Shown: positions 20,549-32,067, counted from the first letter of the stretch. The stretch: 64,000 nt of DNA from Ipomoea triloba (GCF_003576645.1 NC_044925.1:2211710-2275709); one strand, 5' to 3'. Made by a program: numbers and translations. The notes: generated by a model from the letters alone, not told the origin.

Positions 20549-21673
20549 ATGGCCGCTTTCAAAAGTTTGAAGCTTCTCGTAGCTCTCGCTGTAGTGTTTG
20601 CAATGTCAGCATCATTAACCACATCTCGAACATTACCTGATTCATCAATGGCAGAGAGGCATGATCAATGGATAGCTCAATATGGACGCGTTTACAAAAA
20701 TGAAGTGGAGAAATCAAAACGATACAAGATATTCAAAGAGAACGTAGAATACATTGATGCTTTCAACAATGCGGGAACCAAGTCTTACAAGCTTGGCATC
20801 AATGCATTTGCTGATTTAACAAACAAGGAATTCCAAGCGTCTCGGAATGGATACAAATTGCCTCACGAGTGTTCCTCCAATACATTGTTTAGGTATGAAA
20901 ATGTGAGTGCAGTTCCATCTACGGTAGATTGGAGAAAGAAGGGGGCTGTTACTCCCGTTAAGGATCAAGGCCAATGTGGTGAGTTACAGAATATTTACAC
21001 ATTAGTATAATAAGCAAATTAAATTATTTTATAAGCTAGCTACTTAACTTAATTTTGATGTATAATATATATAGGATGTTGCTGGGCATTTTCTGCTGTG
21101 GCCGCCATGGAAGGAATCACCCAACTCTCAACCGGTAAGCTGATCTCATTGTCTGAGCAAGAGCTTGTAGATTGCGACGTAAAGGGCGAAGATCAAGGCT
21201 GCGAAGGAGGCCTAATGGACGATGCTTTCCAGTTCATAATAAACAACAAAGGCCTCACAACTGAATCCAACTACCCATACCAAGGAACCGACGGCTCCTG
21301 CAAGAAAAGCAAATCATCCAACAGCGCAGCAAAGATCAGCGGCTACGAAGACGTCCCCGCTAACAGCGAGTCCGCCTTGGAAAAGGCCGTGGCCAATCAG
21401 CCTGTATCGGTGGCCATTGACGCCAGCGGAATGGATTTCCAGTTCTACTCTAGCGGGGTGTTCACCGGATCATGCGATACGCAGTTGGATCACGGCGTGA
21501 CGGCCGTGGGGTACGGGAAAGCTGAGGATGGGACTAAGTATTGGTTGGTGAAGAACTCGTGGGGAACAAGCTGGGGTGAGAATGGTTACATTAGAATGCA
21601 GAAAGACATTGAGGCTAAGGAAGGGCTTTGCGGTATTGCCATGCAAGCATCTTATCCCACTGCATCTGCTTGA
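20549..21673 (+). CDS. SAG12/SAG39-type papain-like cysteine protease 1
   Basis: Exons 20549-20978 and 21075-21673 give 342 residues, normal for the family. Order: signal peptide (about 1-26), I29 propeptide with an ERFNIN helix ([20 protein letters not shown]) and [10 protein letters not shown], then the peptidase C1 domain starting near [19 protein letters not shown]. Catalytic residues are Cys146 (in CGCCWAFS), His283 (LDHGV) and Asn304 (KNSWGTSWG). The motif is CGCC rather than the textbook CGSC. The single intron splits the Gly codon before the active-site Cys, as in the three other copies. The ATG was chosen because the upstream in-frame codons lack an ATG. These proteases are made as zymogens for the vacuole or apoplast and act in senescence or defence proteolysis. 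It shares promoter and 3' region with gene 2. Confidence 0.93.
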
Positions 21674-21933
21674 TTAAGTATATATAGACATACATATATT
21701 TCATGAGGCTTTGTATCACTCATCCTAAATCGCCTCTGTAATCTATCTAATAATTTCTGTATTTTCTTGTTTTCTTGATTATCATTGTGTATATTTAAAT
21801 GCAAACTTGCTATTATAAGAATATATTGCTTTTTACTTCAAACTGTATTTGTTGTGGTAAAAATTTTAATTTTATATTTCAAATCTATATTGTTTTAATT
21901 AAAATGTATGTTTTATTACAAACTGATTTCTAC

Positions 21934-22925
21934 TCTACTATATACTAATAAGAGCCAAAGAGAGTTAGGCCTAAAATGGGTAGAAAAAATGACGGTCAAA
22001 TTATTTAATCAAATGGATGGTTTAGATGAGTTATTTAATTAAATAGATGGTTAAGATAATTCAGATTAATATTATTAATAGAGATTACTTAATTTAACCT
22101 TACTTTTATGATTATCCGTTAAGTTTTCCATTAAATATTCTCTTCTCCGTTAATATTCCGTTAACTTTTAACTTACCCATTAATTTCTATAAGAAAGGTC
22201 TTAGGTTCGAACCTCATCTCAATCAAATTTGACATAATTAAGTTTCTTAGTCTATTTTACTCTTTTTAAATTAAATAAATAACTAGCTACAACAAAAAAT
22301 GATGCATATGTATTTCTTTAATTTAGAATTATGTGTCTACAATACCTTTATTTGAAAAAATTATTCATTATCAAAAAATTAAATTAAATAAGAAAAAATA
22401 ATTTCATTAGTTATATTGTCTTTATTTTCTCTCATGCAAAGATTCTTTGATATTCATTACATTGTCCATTATCTTATTTTTACAATATCTTGTAATTAAG
22501 TATCAAAGTTATAGTACAAAATAATGTTATATATTTATTTACCAAGTATTTTATTAATACTATGAAAAAAAATTAAAATAATTTGAAGCTAATTATATTA
22601 ACTACTTGGGGATTGATTGACAAAGAGAGTACTCAAATAACCCAACAAATTGAAGCGGAACCGCTCTATTTTACTCTTACTGAATTAAATAAATTATAGT
22701 AGTTACATCAAAAAATAATGCATATGTATTTCTTTAATACCATGAAAAAAATAAAAAAGAATAGTTTGAAACCAATCATATTAACTACTTGGGAGATTTG
22801 TTGACAATGAAAGTACTCAAATAACCCATTACCCAGCAAATTGAAGCATTGATATACTTTCAAATATTTATTTAAATATAAACATTGGGCATTAACTCAT
22901 TCGCGCAATGCGCGTATAAAACTAG
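21934..22925 (+). mobile_element. Non-autonomous Helitron, about 1 kb
   Basis: The 5' end is TCTACTATATACTAATAAGA. The 3' end has a perfect hairpin CGCGC-AAT-GCGCG (22902-22914), then TATAAAACTAG ending at 22925, followed by T. The interior is AT-rich without helicase coding and includes AAGGTCTTAGGTTCGAACCT near 22195. A diverged relative on the other strand spans 50537 to about 51700. The exact 5' base is uncertain by about 5 bp. Confidence 0.75.
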
Positions 22926-23574
22926 TAATATATATGTATGATACAAATTTTACCTCTATTTTAAGAATTTAAATGTAAAATTTTAATTTTCTAATCAATT
23001 TGAGTGAAATTTCTCACTTTTCTTTGCATGAGAAGTGCATTGAAGTTTAGATTGTTTGTGAGAAGCATTCAATCTTGGTAAGCTAGTGAGAAGCTAGTTT
23101 ATCCCCTTATCTTATTCTTTGTATTCACACACATCCAAAAACCCAAAAAGATTACTACTACTCATATTATATACTCCGTAACTAATTTTATTTTTGTATC
23201 TTAATTCTAGTGCTAGATTCCTAATACTCTAATTCTTAGCCTTGCTTAATAATCTAAGGGTTGAGAGTATTATTTGTTTGTTTGGTGAGGCATTTATAGA
23301 GTTGGGATCTCAAAATCCAAGAGTTTACAAGGTAAGATCCTCTTTTAGACACGAAAGGTTCTTGAGTGATTCCTTGAGTGTACACTTATTGCGAGAAGCA
23401 ATCCGTGTACCTTCTAACATCATCCACTCATACTCATAGTCTCAAACTCATTTTGCTCATTGTTTCACTTCTCTTGCCTTTCTACATAGGAAACCCTAGA
23501 TTGGAGATCTTCTTTGAATCCTTCCATCCACGACCTGGCCATTAGGTAACAGCCTAACAGGTATATTTTACTGC

Positions 23575-23621
<47 letters not shown>

Positions 23622-23739
23622 ATTTTTTCATTTTTCCAGAAAATTAAAGTTTTATGACTTATAATTATAAAAGTTTTTTGGAAAATTTTCCTTTCCTGAC
23701 TTCAATCCGTGAACTGTATAATCTGTATACAGTTTTAAT
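22926..23739. other. Intergenic DNA with an (ATT)n tract
   Basis: An ATT repeat of about 14 units lies at 23577-23621. The sequence 23030-23560 looks retrotransposon-like (short frames, CTCCGTA motifs) but no domain is recognisable. Confidence 0.4.
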
Positions 23740-24048
23740 CTGTATGAGTTATAATCTGTATCCGAAAATTAAACTGTATAAACTGACTTATAAAGTTTTA
23801 TGACTTTGATAGTGTATTACAGATTTATAGTTTTAATCTGTATGACTTAGTTTTGCTTCTTTTTTTTTTTTTTTCTCAGACAATTAAAGTTAAGTAGTTA
23901 ACTGTAATTTATTTACAGAAAAATTGTTTATGTTCCCAGAAAATTAGTTAATGTTTCCTTTAAATTATTCTTAATATTCTTCTCAGTTCATGATCCTAGT
24001 TTTTGTGAGAAATGTAAAACACTAATGTCTTTGGATGAATGTAGGGCT
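23740..24048 (+). repeat. Direct repeat A, about 300 bp, left of the PPR gene
   Basis: It starts CTGTATGAGTTATAATCTGT and ends near GTCTTTGGATGAATGTA. It recurs at 27941-28237 with a few substitutions and a shorter T tract. The two copies flank a 3.9-kb segment holding the PPR gene. They lack TG-CA ends, so they do not look like LTRs. Confidence 0.8.
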
Positions 24049-24190
24049 GCAAATGAGCCGAGCCGCTCGGTCAAAGCTCGACTCGGGCTCAGTCAAAGTT
24101 GAGTTTGAGTCGAGCTCGAGCGGCTCGTTTAACAATTGAGCCGAACTCGAGCACTAATGCCATAGGCTCGTGGCTCGACGAATCGCTCGC
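24044..24190. mobile_element. Fragment of a GGCTGCAAATGAGCCGAGC repeat
   Basis: The sequence starts GGGCTGCAAATGAGCCGAG just where direct repeat A ends. It continues with alternating GCTCGAG/GAGCTCG motifs to GAATCGCTCGCGAGCC. This resembles the ends of a widespread plant hAT-like repeat, from recollection. No matching right end was found. Confidence 0.4.
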
Positions 24191-24197
24191 GAGCCAT

Positions 24198-24217
24198 GTA
24201 TAATATAATATAATATA

Positions 24218-24280
<63 letters not shown>

Positions 24281-24281
24281 C
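24198..24281. repeat. (TA)n / TAATA microsatellite
   Basis: TAATA and TA repeats of about 84 bp. Confidence 0.9.
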
Positions 24282-24400
24282 TATTAAAAATTATAAATTT
24301 AAAATACTAAAAAAATTTCTCAAAAAAAAAAATACTAAAAATTTAACAATTAAAATTGTAACCCTAAGTAATATTCCCCTCGGCTTCTCCTACGCAATCG

Positions 24401-24560
24401 ACGACCGCCGAACCAGCACCGCCTCCGCTCCGTCTTCGCCCACCGCCGGCGCCCGAACCAGCACCACCTCCCCTCCGCCTTCGCCCACCGTCAGCGGTCG
24501 AACCAGCACCACGCCTCCACCTCCCCTCCGCCTTCGCCCACCGCTTGCCGCCGAAGCAGC
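24401..24560. repeat. GC-rich 45-bp minisatellite
   Basis: AACCAGCACC starts at 24411, 24456 and 24501, an exact 45-bp period. A degenerate fourth start is at 24554 after a 9-bp insertion. Each unit carries CTTCGCCCACCG and is strongly C-rich, in contrast to the AT-rich surroundings. Confidence 0.8.
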
Positions 24561-24765
24561 CTCGCGAGTCGCGACCCTCGCCGGTAATAAGAACCTGCCT
24601 TCCTTCCTTCTACTTTTCCTACTATTTTATACTGTATTTTATCATATTATATCAGATTATTAGTGTATCAGATTTTATCAGATTCCTTCTACTTTTCCTA
24701 ATAAGAACCTGCCTTCCTTCATTGCGAGTAATTTCAGATTATTAGTCTATTTATACTATTTTATA

Positions 24766-25575
24766 ATGTATAGCTATGTTTAATGTTCCCTGTAAAAACC
24801 AGCCAAGTAAGAACCAGCAGTGTATAGCTATGTTTAATGTTCTCTGTATAGCTATGTTTAATGTTCATTGTATAGCCAAGTAAGAACCAACAATGTTTTA
24901 TGTTCTATGTTTGCATCTGTTCATTAAATTGATACCAACAACATTTCTTGTAAATCAATGTTCATTTCTGGATCATATCCTACTTAGCTAATCTAATTGC
25001 TGTCCTTTATAGTTGGGTTTCAGCAAAACATATTATGTTTCCTGGCCAATTGCAATCCCTAGAGTAGCAGAGTATGTGCATTTGTCCACACACTGATCTA
25101 GCTTATTATGAATGAAGGATTGTTTAACCCTGAAGGCATGGCCACCTATTCTATCCTGTTCACTTTTTCAGATTTTTGTTTAGATTTATCTGCATGAACC
25201 TCTCCCACCTCTGTAAATGTCATGAATTTTGTGTGGACCTATGGGGCAGTATGGGGTCAATGTAACAATTCGATACCAATAACAGTGCTCTCTTTCATTA
25301 ATCTTGTTAAACAAAAGAGAATCATCAAGTATGTTTAACAATATGATGCCAATAAAAGTGTACATTGATATATCAATATTATAAAATTTATCTATAAATG
25401 GGGATATATTATGCTGTCAAAGGAAATATTTCCCACCATCACCTGTGTGTTGTGTGTTGTGGATTGTGTATAGCTATGTGAATATAATGAACTATGGAGT
25501 GTGTGTAGCTATATATGTGAATATAATGAATTGTGGATTGTGTATAGCTATGTGAATATAATGAACTATGGAGTG
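24766..25575. repeat. Short tandem repeats left of the PPR gene
   Basis: TATAGCTATGTTTAATGTTC recurs near 24768, 24823 and 24848. GTGTATAGCTATGTGAATAT with the following AATGAACTATGGAGTG occurs near 25467 and 25539 (72-bp offset) with a variant between. At about 25612-25755 a Ser/Asn-rich frame (STGNSSVPQNPHTLNS) follows a possible splice acceptor; it is unidentified. Confidence 0.5.
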
Positions 25576-25986
25576 TTCTCTAGTTGATTTTGTTATTGTT
25601 TTTTATTAGGCATGTCAACACTCAACAGGGAATTCATCTGTCCCGCAAAATCCACATACTTTAAATAGTGTTGTTGGTGAAAGCAATGAAACTATTAATG
25701 AAGTATTGAATTGGTTATCATTTACAAGCAGTAGGTCATATTGTCTTAGAAGTTAGCATTGTTGATTGTACCTATTCCATAAAGAATATGTACTTTCTAT
25801 TCTATAAATATTTAGTCAAGCTATGTACTAGATTTATATTACTTTAATTATAACCTATCCCTCATCGCTTTCATTTACAGGAAATTTGTTTGAAGAAACT
25901 GCTACATAATATATCATTGAACTTTGAATAAGGGGTGAGGAAACACCTAAAAACAGAACAAGCTTTCCTTGTAAATTTTAGCAAAG

Positions 25987-27408
25987 ATGCGCTTAGTTCC
26001 TCTTCATCTCTTAAATGCCACCATTCATGCCGCTAAGCACCAGCCAAAAATTTTAGCATCATGTGCCCTTTTCTCTTCAACCTTGCATAGTTGTCTAGAG
26101 ACACAAGATAAACACGAAGGACAGCGACAAACATGCCAACATATAGAGAAACAGAAACAAGAGCCCTCAATTTGGTCTGCAGCTCGAATCCAGAAATTGA
26201 TTGCTTCACAATCGGATCCACTACTGTCCAAAGAAATCTTTGATTTGTTATCTCGCCAGCCGAATTTCAAGCATTCTTATGCTGCATTCCACACCCTCAT
26301 CATTAAACTTGGCCGTGCTCGCCACTTTTCACTCATGCAGTCCGTCCTATACTCTCTAAAGTCCCAACAGTTTTCCATTTCCCCATCGCTATTCTCAAAC
26401 ATCATCCAGATCTACGGTGATGCTGGACTTCCTGACAAAGCCCTCAAAACCTTTTACACAATCCTGGAGTTCAACATGAAACCTCGTCCTAAACATCTCA
26501 ACCAAATTCTTGAAATCCTTGTTGCTCATCAATATTTTATTCGGCCTGCACTTGACCTCTTCAAATCTGCTCATCGGTATGGAGTCTCACCCAACACCAA
26601 ATCTTATAACATCCTGATGCAAGTTTTATGTTTGAATGATGATTTAAGCATTGCCTACTCACTGTTTAATCAAATGTTTAAAAGAGATGTTTTGCCAGAT
26701 GTGGAGTCATATAGAATCATGATGCAAGGGTTGTGTAGAAAGAGTCAAGTGAATAAAGCTGTTGATTTGCTGGAGGATATGCTTAATAAAGGGTTCATTC
26801 CAGATACTTTAAGCTACACCACTTTGTTAAATAGCTTGTGTAGGAAGAAGCAGCTTAGGGAGGCTTTTAAACTACTTTGTAGAATGAAGGTGAAAGGTTG
26901 CAATCCTGACATAGTTCATTACAATACTGTTATTTTAGGGTTCTGTAGGGAAGGGCGTGCACTTGATGCTTGTAAGGTACTTGAGGACATGCCCGCAAAT
27001 GGATGCCTACCCAATTTGGTGTCTTATAGAACATTGGTTGGAGGCTTTTGCAGTCAAGGAATGTATGATGAGGCAAAAGGTTATGTGCAGGAGATGATGT
27101 CAAAAGGGTTTTCTCTACATTTTTCAGTTGTTCATGTATTAGTCAAGGGCTTTTGCAACCTTGGTAAGATTGAGGAAGCATGTGGAGTGGTGGAGGTGTT
27201 GTTGAAGCACCAGAACATTGTGCATATTGACACTTGGGCTGAAATTATACCTAAGATTTGTGAGGAGGACAATGCTGGGAAGTGGGGTGATATTTTAAAA
27301 GAAATTACCAAGGTAGAGATAAAGCCTGACTCAAGAATAGTGGATGTTGGTGCTGGTCTTGGTGAATTTTTGATCAATAAAATTAAAAGCAGATCAAGTA
27401 TGATTTGA
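25987..27408 (+). CDS. P-class pentatricopeptide repeat protein, probably mitochondrial
   Basis: An intronless frame of 473 residues. Residues 1-35 (MRLVPLHLLNATIHAAKHQP and onwards) are basic and hydroxylated with no early acidic residues, fitting an organelle transit peptide. From about residue 95 to 425 it is a run of 35-residue PPR motifs, with recurring cores such as PNTKSYNILMQVLC, PDVESYRIMMQGLCRKSQVN, PDTLSYTTLLNSLCRK and PDIVHYNTVILGFCREGR. No E or DYW domain follows, so it is P class. From memory it resembles Arabidopsis At4g01400 over most of its length. P-class PPRs bind organelle RNA for stabilisation, processing or translation; the target is unknown. It lies between 300-bp direct repeats. 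Confidence 0.92.
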   Translation: MRLVPLHLLNATIHAAKHQPKILASCALFSSTLHSCLETQDKHEGQRQTCQHIEKQKQEPSIWSAARIQKLIASQSDPLLSKEIFDLLSRQPNFKHSYAAFHTLIIKLGRARHFSLMQSVLYSLKSQQFSISPSLFSNIIQIYGDAGLPDKALKTFYTILEFNMKPRPKHLNQILEILVAHQYFIRPALDLFKSAHRYGVSPNTKSYNILMQVLCLNDDLSIAYSLFNQMFKRDVLPDVESYRIMMQGLCRKSQVNKAVDLLEDMLNKGFIPDTLSYTTLLNSLCRKKQLREAFKLLCRMKVKGCNPDIVHYNTVILGFCREGRALDACKVLEDMPANGCLPNLVSYRTLVGGFCSQGMYDEAKGYVQEMMSKGFSLHFSVVHVLVKGFCNLGKIEEACGVVEVLLKHQNIVHIDTWAEIIPKICEEDNAGKWGDILKEITKVEIKPDSRIVDVGAGLGEFLINKIKSRSSMI

Positions 27409-27940
27409 TTGTTTCTTGGAAAAGGAAGTTGATATTTCTTGTGAGAAACCTGTGAAAAACCCCAAGAGATTTGTACTATGTTGTATTTCTCTTTGCAAGC
27501 TTATAACTCAAAGCAGCACTCCTCAATCCCTGTTCTTTTTGTCTAGCTGCTGACTTCCCAGTTTTTACTCGAGTTCTTAAAGTGTAGCCCTTGAAGCTAT
27601 GAAGTCTTGACCCTATGAAGTTTCATTGTCCAGAATGAAGTTAAATGTCATTTGCAATCATTGTTGCCATTTCAAACAGTTGTGGAGAATGGGACATCAG
27701 AACACTTAGATTTAAGATGATATTTTTGGAGATGGATGGATGTTTGTCACTCTTGTCTGGCTTCTTATAGTTGTGTACTTTGAAAGCCATGAACTCTGTT
27801 AATAATACAAAGATAAACTTTTGAATGGCACAGAGGTATATTTATTCAACATGAAAATGACAGCCCATCTTTAAACCCAAAAAAAAAAAAAAAAACCATT
27901 ACTCAGGATGTGAATCTGAGGTTACATTACAGTACTAGCT

Positions 27941-28237
27941 CTGTATGAGTTATAATCTGTATACGAAAATTAAACTGTATAAACGGACTTATAAAGTTTT
28001 ATGACTTTGATAGTGTATTACAGATTTATAGTTTTAATCTGTATGACTTAGTTTTGCTTTTTTTTTTTCTCAGACAATTAAAGTTAAGTAGTTAACTGTA
28101 ATTTATTTACAGAAAAATTGTTTATGTTCCCAAAAAATTAGTTAATGTTTCCTTTAAATTATTCTTAATATTATTCTCTGTTCATGATTCTGGTTTTTGT
28201 GAGAAATGTAAAACACTAATGTCTTTGGATGGATGTA
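27941..28237 (+). repeat. Direct repeat B, right of the PPR gene
   Basis: Second copy of the segment at 23740-24048, in the same orientation and close in sequence. It ends at GTCTTTGGATGGATGTA and then runs on towards the BLOC1S1-like pseudogene, 120 bp further right. Confidence 0.8.
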
Positions 28238-28358
28238 AGGCTCATTGGGATTTCCAGTATGTGTTTAGATCACCTTCTCGCTTTAAATATTCATACAATT
28301 TTTTCCCCCTTACTTAGTGCTGGCCAATCAGCAATTAAGGAGTGCTGGCCACTCAGAA

Positions 28359-30300
28359 ATGGATCGGGTAAGATCCGGGGAGCCCAATAGTTTAGAAGCT
28401 TCACTGACGCAAATGATCAACGTTCACCATCATAGGTCACTCAAGCTCTGAGCATTTACAGGTCAGTTGCCGAATGGAAAAAGATTCTATTAGAATTTTG
28501 CTTGGGGGATTTAAATTTTTGTTTCTTTTTTATGTGCAATAATCAGAGGAATCGAAGAAAGGTGCGGTGCGTAGTGCCTTCTGGTCGATGCGGTGAACGG
28601 CAGGGTCCAAGAGGCTTATGTGATAGAGAAGAAGATCGAATTGGAAATTCGAGCGTTGGCGGCCGCCATTATGCGGTTCGGAAAGCAAACCGATCAGTGG
28701 CTCGCCGCTTCTCACTCTATCAATACTGCAATTAAGGTATTCTTTGGTTTCTATGTCTTTGCATTTTATATGTGAGTTGAATAGCATGCCAAAAATGATT
28801 GAGGAGTTTTTGTACCTGTGTTTTATCCACTCTTAGTAGCCTGTAGTTAATTCAAACTAGTTGAAAGATTGTAACTTTTTTTTTTTTTTTTCTAGCTGTT
28901 ATGACTTGCCCTATCTATTAATCTGTTACCTATGCATGATCATATACAATGAAAATTGAAATCCATGAGTGATTAGCATATACTTCGTAATCATTTAGGT
29001 TGGTTGTGTTTGAAATAGTGCTCTGAACGGTCATTATGTTAATCTTTAAATTTAAATAAACCTAGTTGTTAGCTAAGAATATGAAACTTATAGGTCTGCT
29101 TGATGTTTAGAAGGATTTAAAAATGTTAATTGTTTGCCTTGCTTTAGCACTTGAGCTTGGAGTTGAATTCTATGAACAATGATGTGAAAATTTTCTTTGT
29201 ATTTGTTCTAATTATACCTTTATTTATTATTATTTTTTAAATAAATTTTGGGTAAATGTAAAAATTAATTAAATACCCAAGAACAACTACACCGGGTGTT
29301 GGGGCATACCCTGGAAAGTTCAAAACAACCAAAGCAACAGACCGCAATCTCAAAGCCATGATGTAAAATCAAGGGGCAAACTTTGCCAACTCTAGACGAA
29401 TCAAAAGCAATCCAAACATTAAAAGCATTAGGAAACCACTAGTAACTAAGAACATCACCCATAGGGTATAGAAAAACAAGGACACATCAACTCAAAATGC
29501 CAAGCATCACAAAATATCTCAATTATCCCTTCTTTCTGCTCCTATATCGTCATCATTTCCTACTTTGGTTCTTTCCTTGGAAGCCTCATTACTCAACTAA
29601 GATTTATTGATAATGTTTTTGAAGACAAATTCACCATGCATTCTTACACCACAAACAGATAATTATGCTGTAATTAGGATTTTTTTAAAAAAATAATGTA
29701 TGAGTACATTCTTACACCATTAACTGAGAATTACTGTGTTTGACAACAAGAATTGTCAAGACAATTTAAAAGAAGCAAGTGTTCCCTCTGAACAGTTTTC
29801 AGTAATTATTATGTGTTTCACATTCAATATTCAATGATCAGAATTTACTTCTTCATTGGTTTGTATTTCATTTACATTTTCTCAAATGCACGAAAGAATT
29901 GTTTAAACTTGGGTTATTTTTGAGTGGATATTAAAGTGCTTTCCCTTCCCCTGACCTTCCTAGCATTCATCATGGAGCTCTTGAGTTCCAAACACCCTTT
30001 ACACCATGTTATAAAAGTTATCAACTTCTTGAATACTAATTCTTTCTTTTAGTCCATAAATGTGTGATAATGATAGGTGCCAGGAAATCAAGATGGTCTT
30101 TTGATTTCCACAAAAAGAACAATATTACAATTCTTGATAATTGATATGCTAGTAAGCCTAGCATTATTAATTATTGCTTGAATTTTATTTTTAGCAAAGG
30201 GTGCAATGTTGATATGGTGGCTTATGTGTTGCAGGAAATTGGAGATTTTGAGAATTGGATGAAGACCATGGAATTTGATTGTAGAAGTATCAGTGCTACC
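28359..30300 (+). pseudogene. BLOS1: BLOC1S1 (BLOS1/GCN5L1)-like pseudogene
   Basis: Three exon-like blocks: 28359-28461, 28547-28736 and 30235-30300. Block 1 reads SLEASLTQM and HHHRSLKL. Block 2 contains VNGRVQEAYVIEKKIELEIR, then FGKQTDQWLAASHSINTAIK. Block 3 is EIGDFENWMKTMEFDCRSIS. Together these match plant BLOS1, a subunit of the BLOC-1 endosomal sorting complex, from family knowledge. Lesions: an in-frame TGA straight after SLKL, where the family has Arg (CGA), and a deletion/frameshift after VRSA that removes the residues before LVDAVNG. The C-terminus after RSISA also departs from the family. Splice sites (GT at 28462 and 28737, AG before 28547 and 30235) are intact. The second intron carries a possible minus-strand retroelement tail near 29240-29500. 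A partial product starting at 28593 cannot be excluded. Confidence 0.8.
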
Positions 30301-30737
30301 GTAACATTCACCAATCATAGTATAACTAAACCTCCCCTTGCCTCTAGCTTATACATCAAGTTCAATCTATTATTAATTCTTGACATTTCTTGTATACATG
30401 TACAATCTATTATAGCTGATTTTTATACAATTACTCTAGCCTTAGAATCTTGCTCTGATCGACAAGTTGCCACAGCTTCATTGTACAACAGTCCTTAAAA
30501 TATTACTCCGTAGTGTTAAAAGCTCTGAAATGGCTGTTTTTATACTTTTTTTTCAATGGAACTCTCTTAAGAGATTCATTGTAATGTAACTTGACATTCA
30601 CATCCATTTAAATATACAGAACAATAATCAAGAAAACAAGAAAATACACAAAATATTGGATAGATTACAGAGGCGATTTAGGATGAGTGATACAAATTAA
30701 AGCCTCATGAAATATATGTATGTATATATGTATTTAA

Positions 30738-31870
30738 TCAAGCAGTTGCAGTTGCAGTTGGATAAGATGCTTGCATGGCAATACCGCAAAGCCCTTCCTT
30801 AGCATCAATATCTTTCTGCATTCTGATGTAACCATTCTCACCCCAACTTGTTCCCCACGAGTTCTTCACCAACCAATACTTAGTCCCATCCTCCGCTTTC
30901 CCGTACCCCACGGCCGTCACGCCGTGATCCAACTGTGTATCGCATGATCCGGTGAACACCCCGCTAGAGTAGAACTGAAAATCCATTCCGCTGGCATCAA
31001 TGGCCACCGATACAGGCTGATTGGCCACGGCCTTCTCCAAGGCAGACTCGCTGTTAGCGGGGACGTCTTCAAAGCCAGTGATCTTTGCTGCGCTGTTGGA
31101 TGACTTGCTTTTCTGGCAGGATCCGTCGGTTCCTTGGTATGGGTAGTTGGATTCGGTTGTGAGGCCTTTGTTGTTTATTATGAACTGGAAAGCATCGTCC
31201 ATTAGGCCTCCTTCGCAGCCTTGATCTTCGCCCTTTACATCGCAATCTACTAGCTCTTGCTCCGACAATGAGATCAGCTTACCGGTTGAGAGTTGGGTGA
31301 TTCCTTCCATGGCGGCCACAGCAGAAAATGCCCAGCAACATCCTATATATATATATTATACATCAAACTTAAGTAACTAGCTTATAAATTAATTTAATTA
31401 ATTTGCTTATTATACTAATTGATGTAAATATTCTGTAACTCACCACATTGGCCTTGATCCTTAACAGGAGTAACGGCCCCCTTCTTTCTCCAATCCACGG
31501 TAGATGGAACTGCACTCACATTTTCATACCTAAACAATGTATTGGAGGAACACTCGTGAGGCAACTTGTATCCATTCCGCGACGCTTGGAATTCCTTGTT
31601 TGTTAAATCAGCAAATGCATTGATACCAAGCTTGTAGGACTTGGTTCCAACCTTGTTGAAAGCATCAATGTATTCTACATTCTCTTTGAATATCTTGTAT
31701 CGTTTTGATTTCTCCACCTCATCTTTGTAAACACGTCCGTATTGACTCATCCACTGATCGTGCCTCTCCACCATTGATGAATCAGGTAATTTTCGAGATG
31801 TGGCTAATGACGCTGACATTGCAAACACTAGAACCAGAGCAAAGATGAGCTTCAAACTTTTGAAAGCCAT
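30738..31870 (-). CDS. SAG12/SAG39-type papain-like cysteine protease 2
   Basis: Exons 31444-31870 and 30738-31342 (minus strand) give 343 residues. Domain order is as in gene 1: signal peptide, I29 propeptide with ERFNIN helix, peptidase C1 with catalytic Cys145 in CGCCWAFS, His in LDHGV and Asn in KNSWGTSWG. In the 191 residues from MAAMEG onward it differs from gene 1 by only about five changes (for example K/Q in GSCKK, ISGY/ITGF, IEAK/IDAK), plus a two-residue longer tail ending in ATATA. The ATG chosen gives MAFKSLKL. The intron (101 bp) sits in the Gly codon before the active-site Cys. Most recent paralogue of gene 1. Confidence 0.93.
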
Positions 31871-31961
31871 GGTTAATGACAATCTCAAATCTTAGCTAGG
31901 GATATTTGTAATGTACACATGTATGAAATGTTGTGAGTGAATGGATTGGGTTATGCTACAC

Positions 31962-31972
31962 TATTTATAAAC
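31962..31972 (-). promoter_or_regulatory. TATA box, protease gene 2
   Basis: On the minus strand TTTATAAATAG lies about 95 bp before the ATG. It is shared with gene 1 in a conserved GGTTTATAAATAGTGT context. Confidence 0.65.
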
Positions 31973-32057
31973 CTAGCTAGCTAACTAAGATCCCCATGTT
32001 TTTCTTAAATAATTAAATTGATTTGCATTTCATTCAACTTTGAATGCCTGGATAGAA

Positions 32058-32067
32058 CGGCAAGTTA
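32058..32067 (-). promoter_or_regulatory. Conserved upstream element TAACTTGCCG (protease gene 2)
   Basis: Minus-strand TAACTTGCCG is followed by TTCTATCCAGGCATTCAAAG as in gene 1. It lies about 85 bp before the TATA box. Confidence 0.5.

Larger units (their letters stand above)
18085..21805 (+). repeat. Arm 1 of a gene-bearing inverted duplication
   Basis: This block is homologous to the reverse complement of about 30600-32785. Matches run from TTTGATTAATTTGAC (near 18121) and GACCATCCTAACAA through the promoter, both exons and the 3' region (CATCCTAAATCGCCTCTGTA near 21721) to TATATTTAAATG near 21790. It is longer than arm 2 mainly because of a MULE (18264-18870) and a retro-insert (19469-20151). 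Confidence 0.85.

Noticed and set aside
23740..28237. Reading the 300-bp direct repeats as LTRs of a retrotransposon
   Set aside because: They lack TG/CA ends, primer-binding site and polypurine tract, and the segment between holds a cellular PPR gene.
29240..29500. Possible minus-strand LINE 3' end in the BLOC1S1-like intron
   Set aside because: Composition is suggestive but no coding motif or target duplication was found, so it is only mentioned in that gene's entry.
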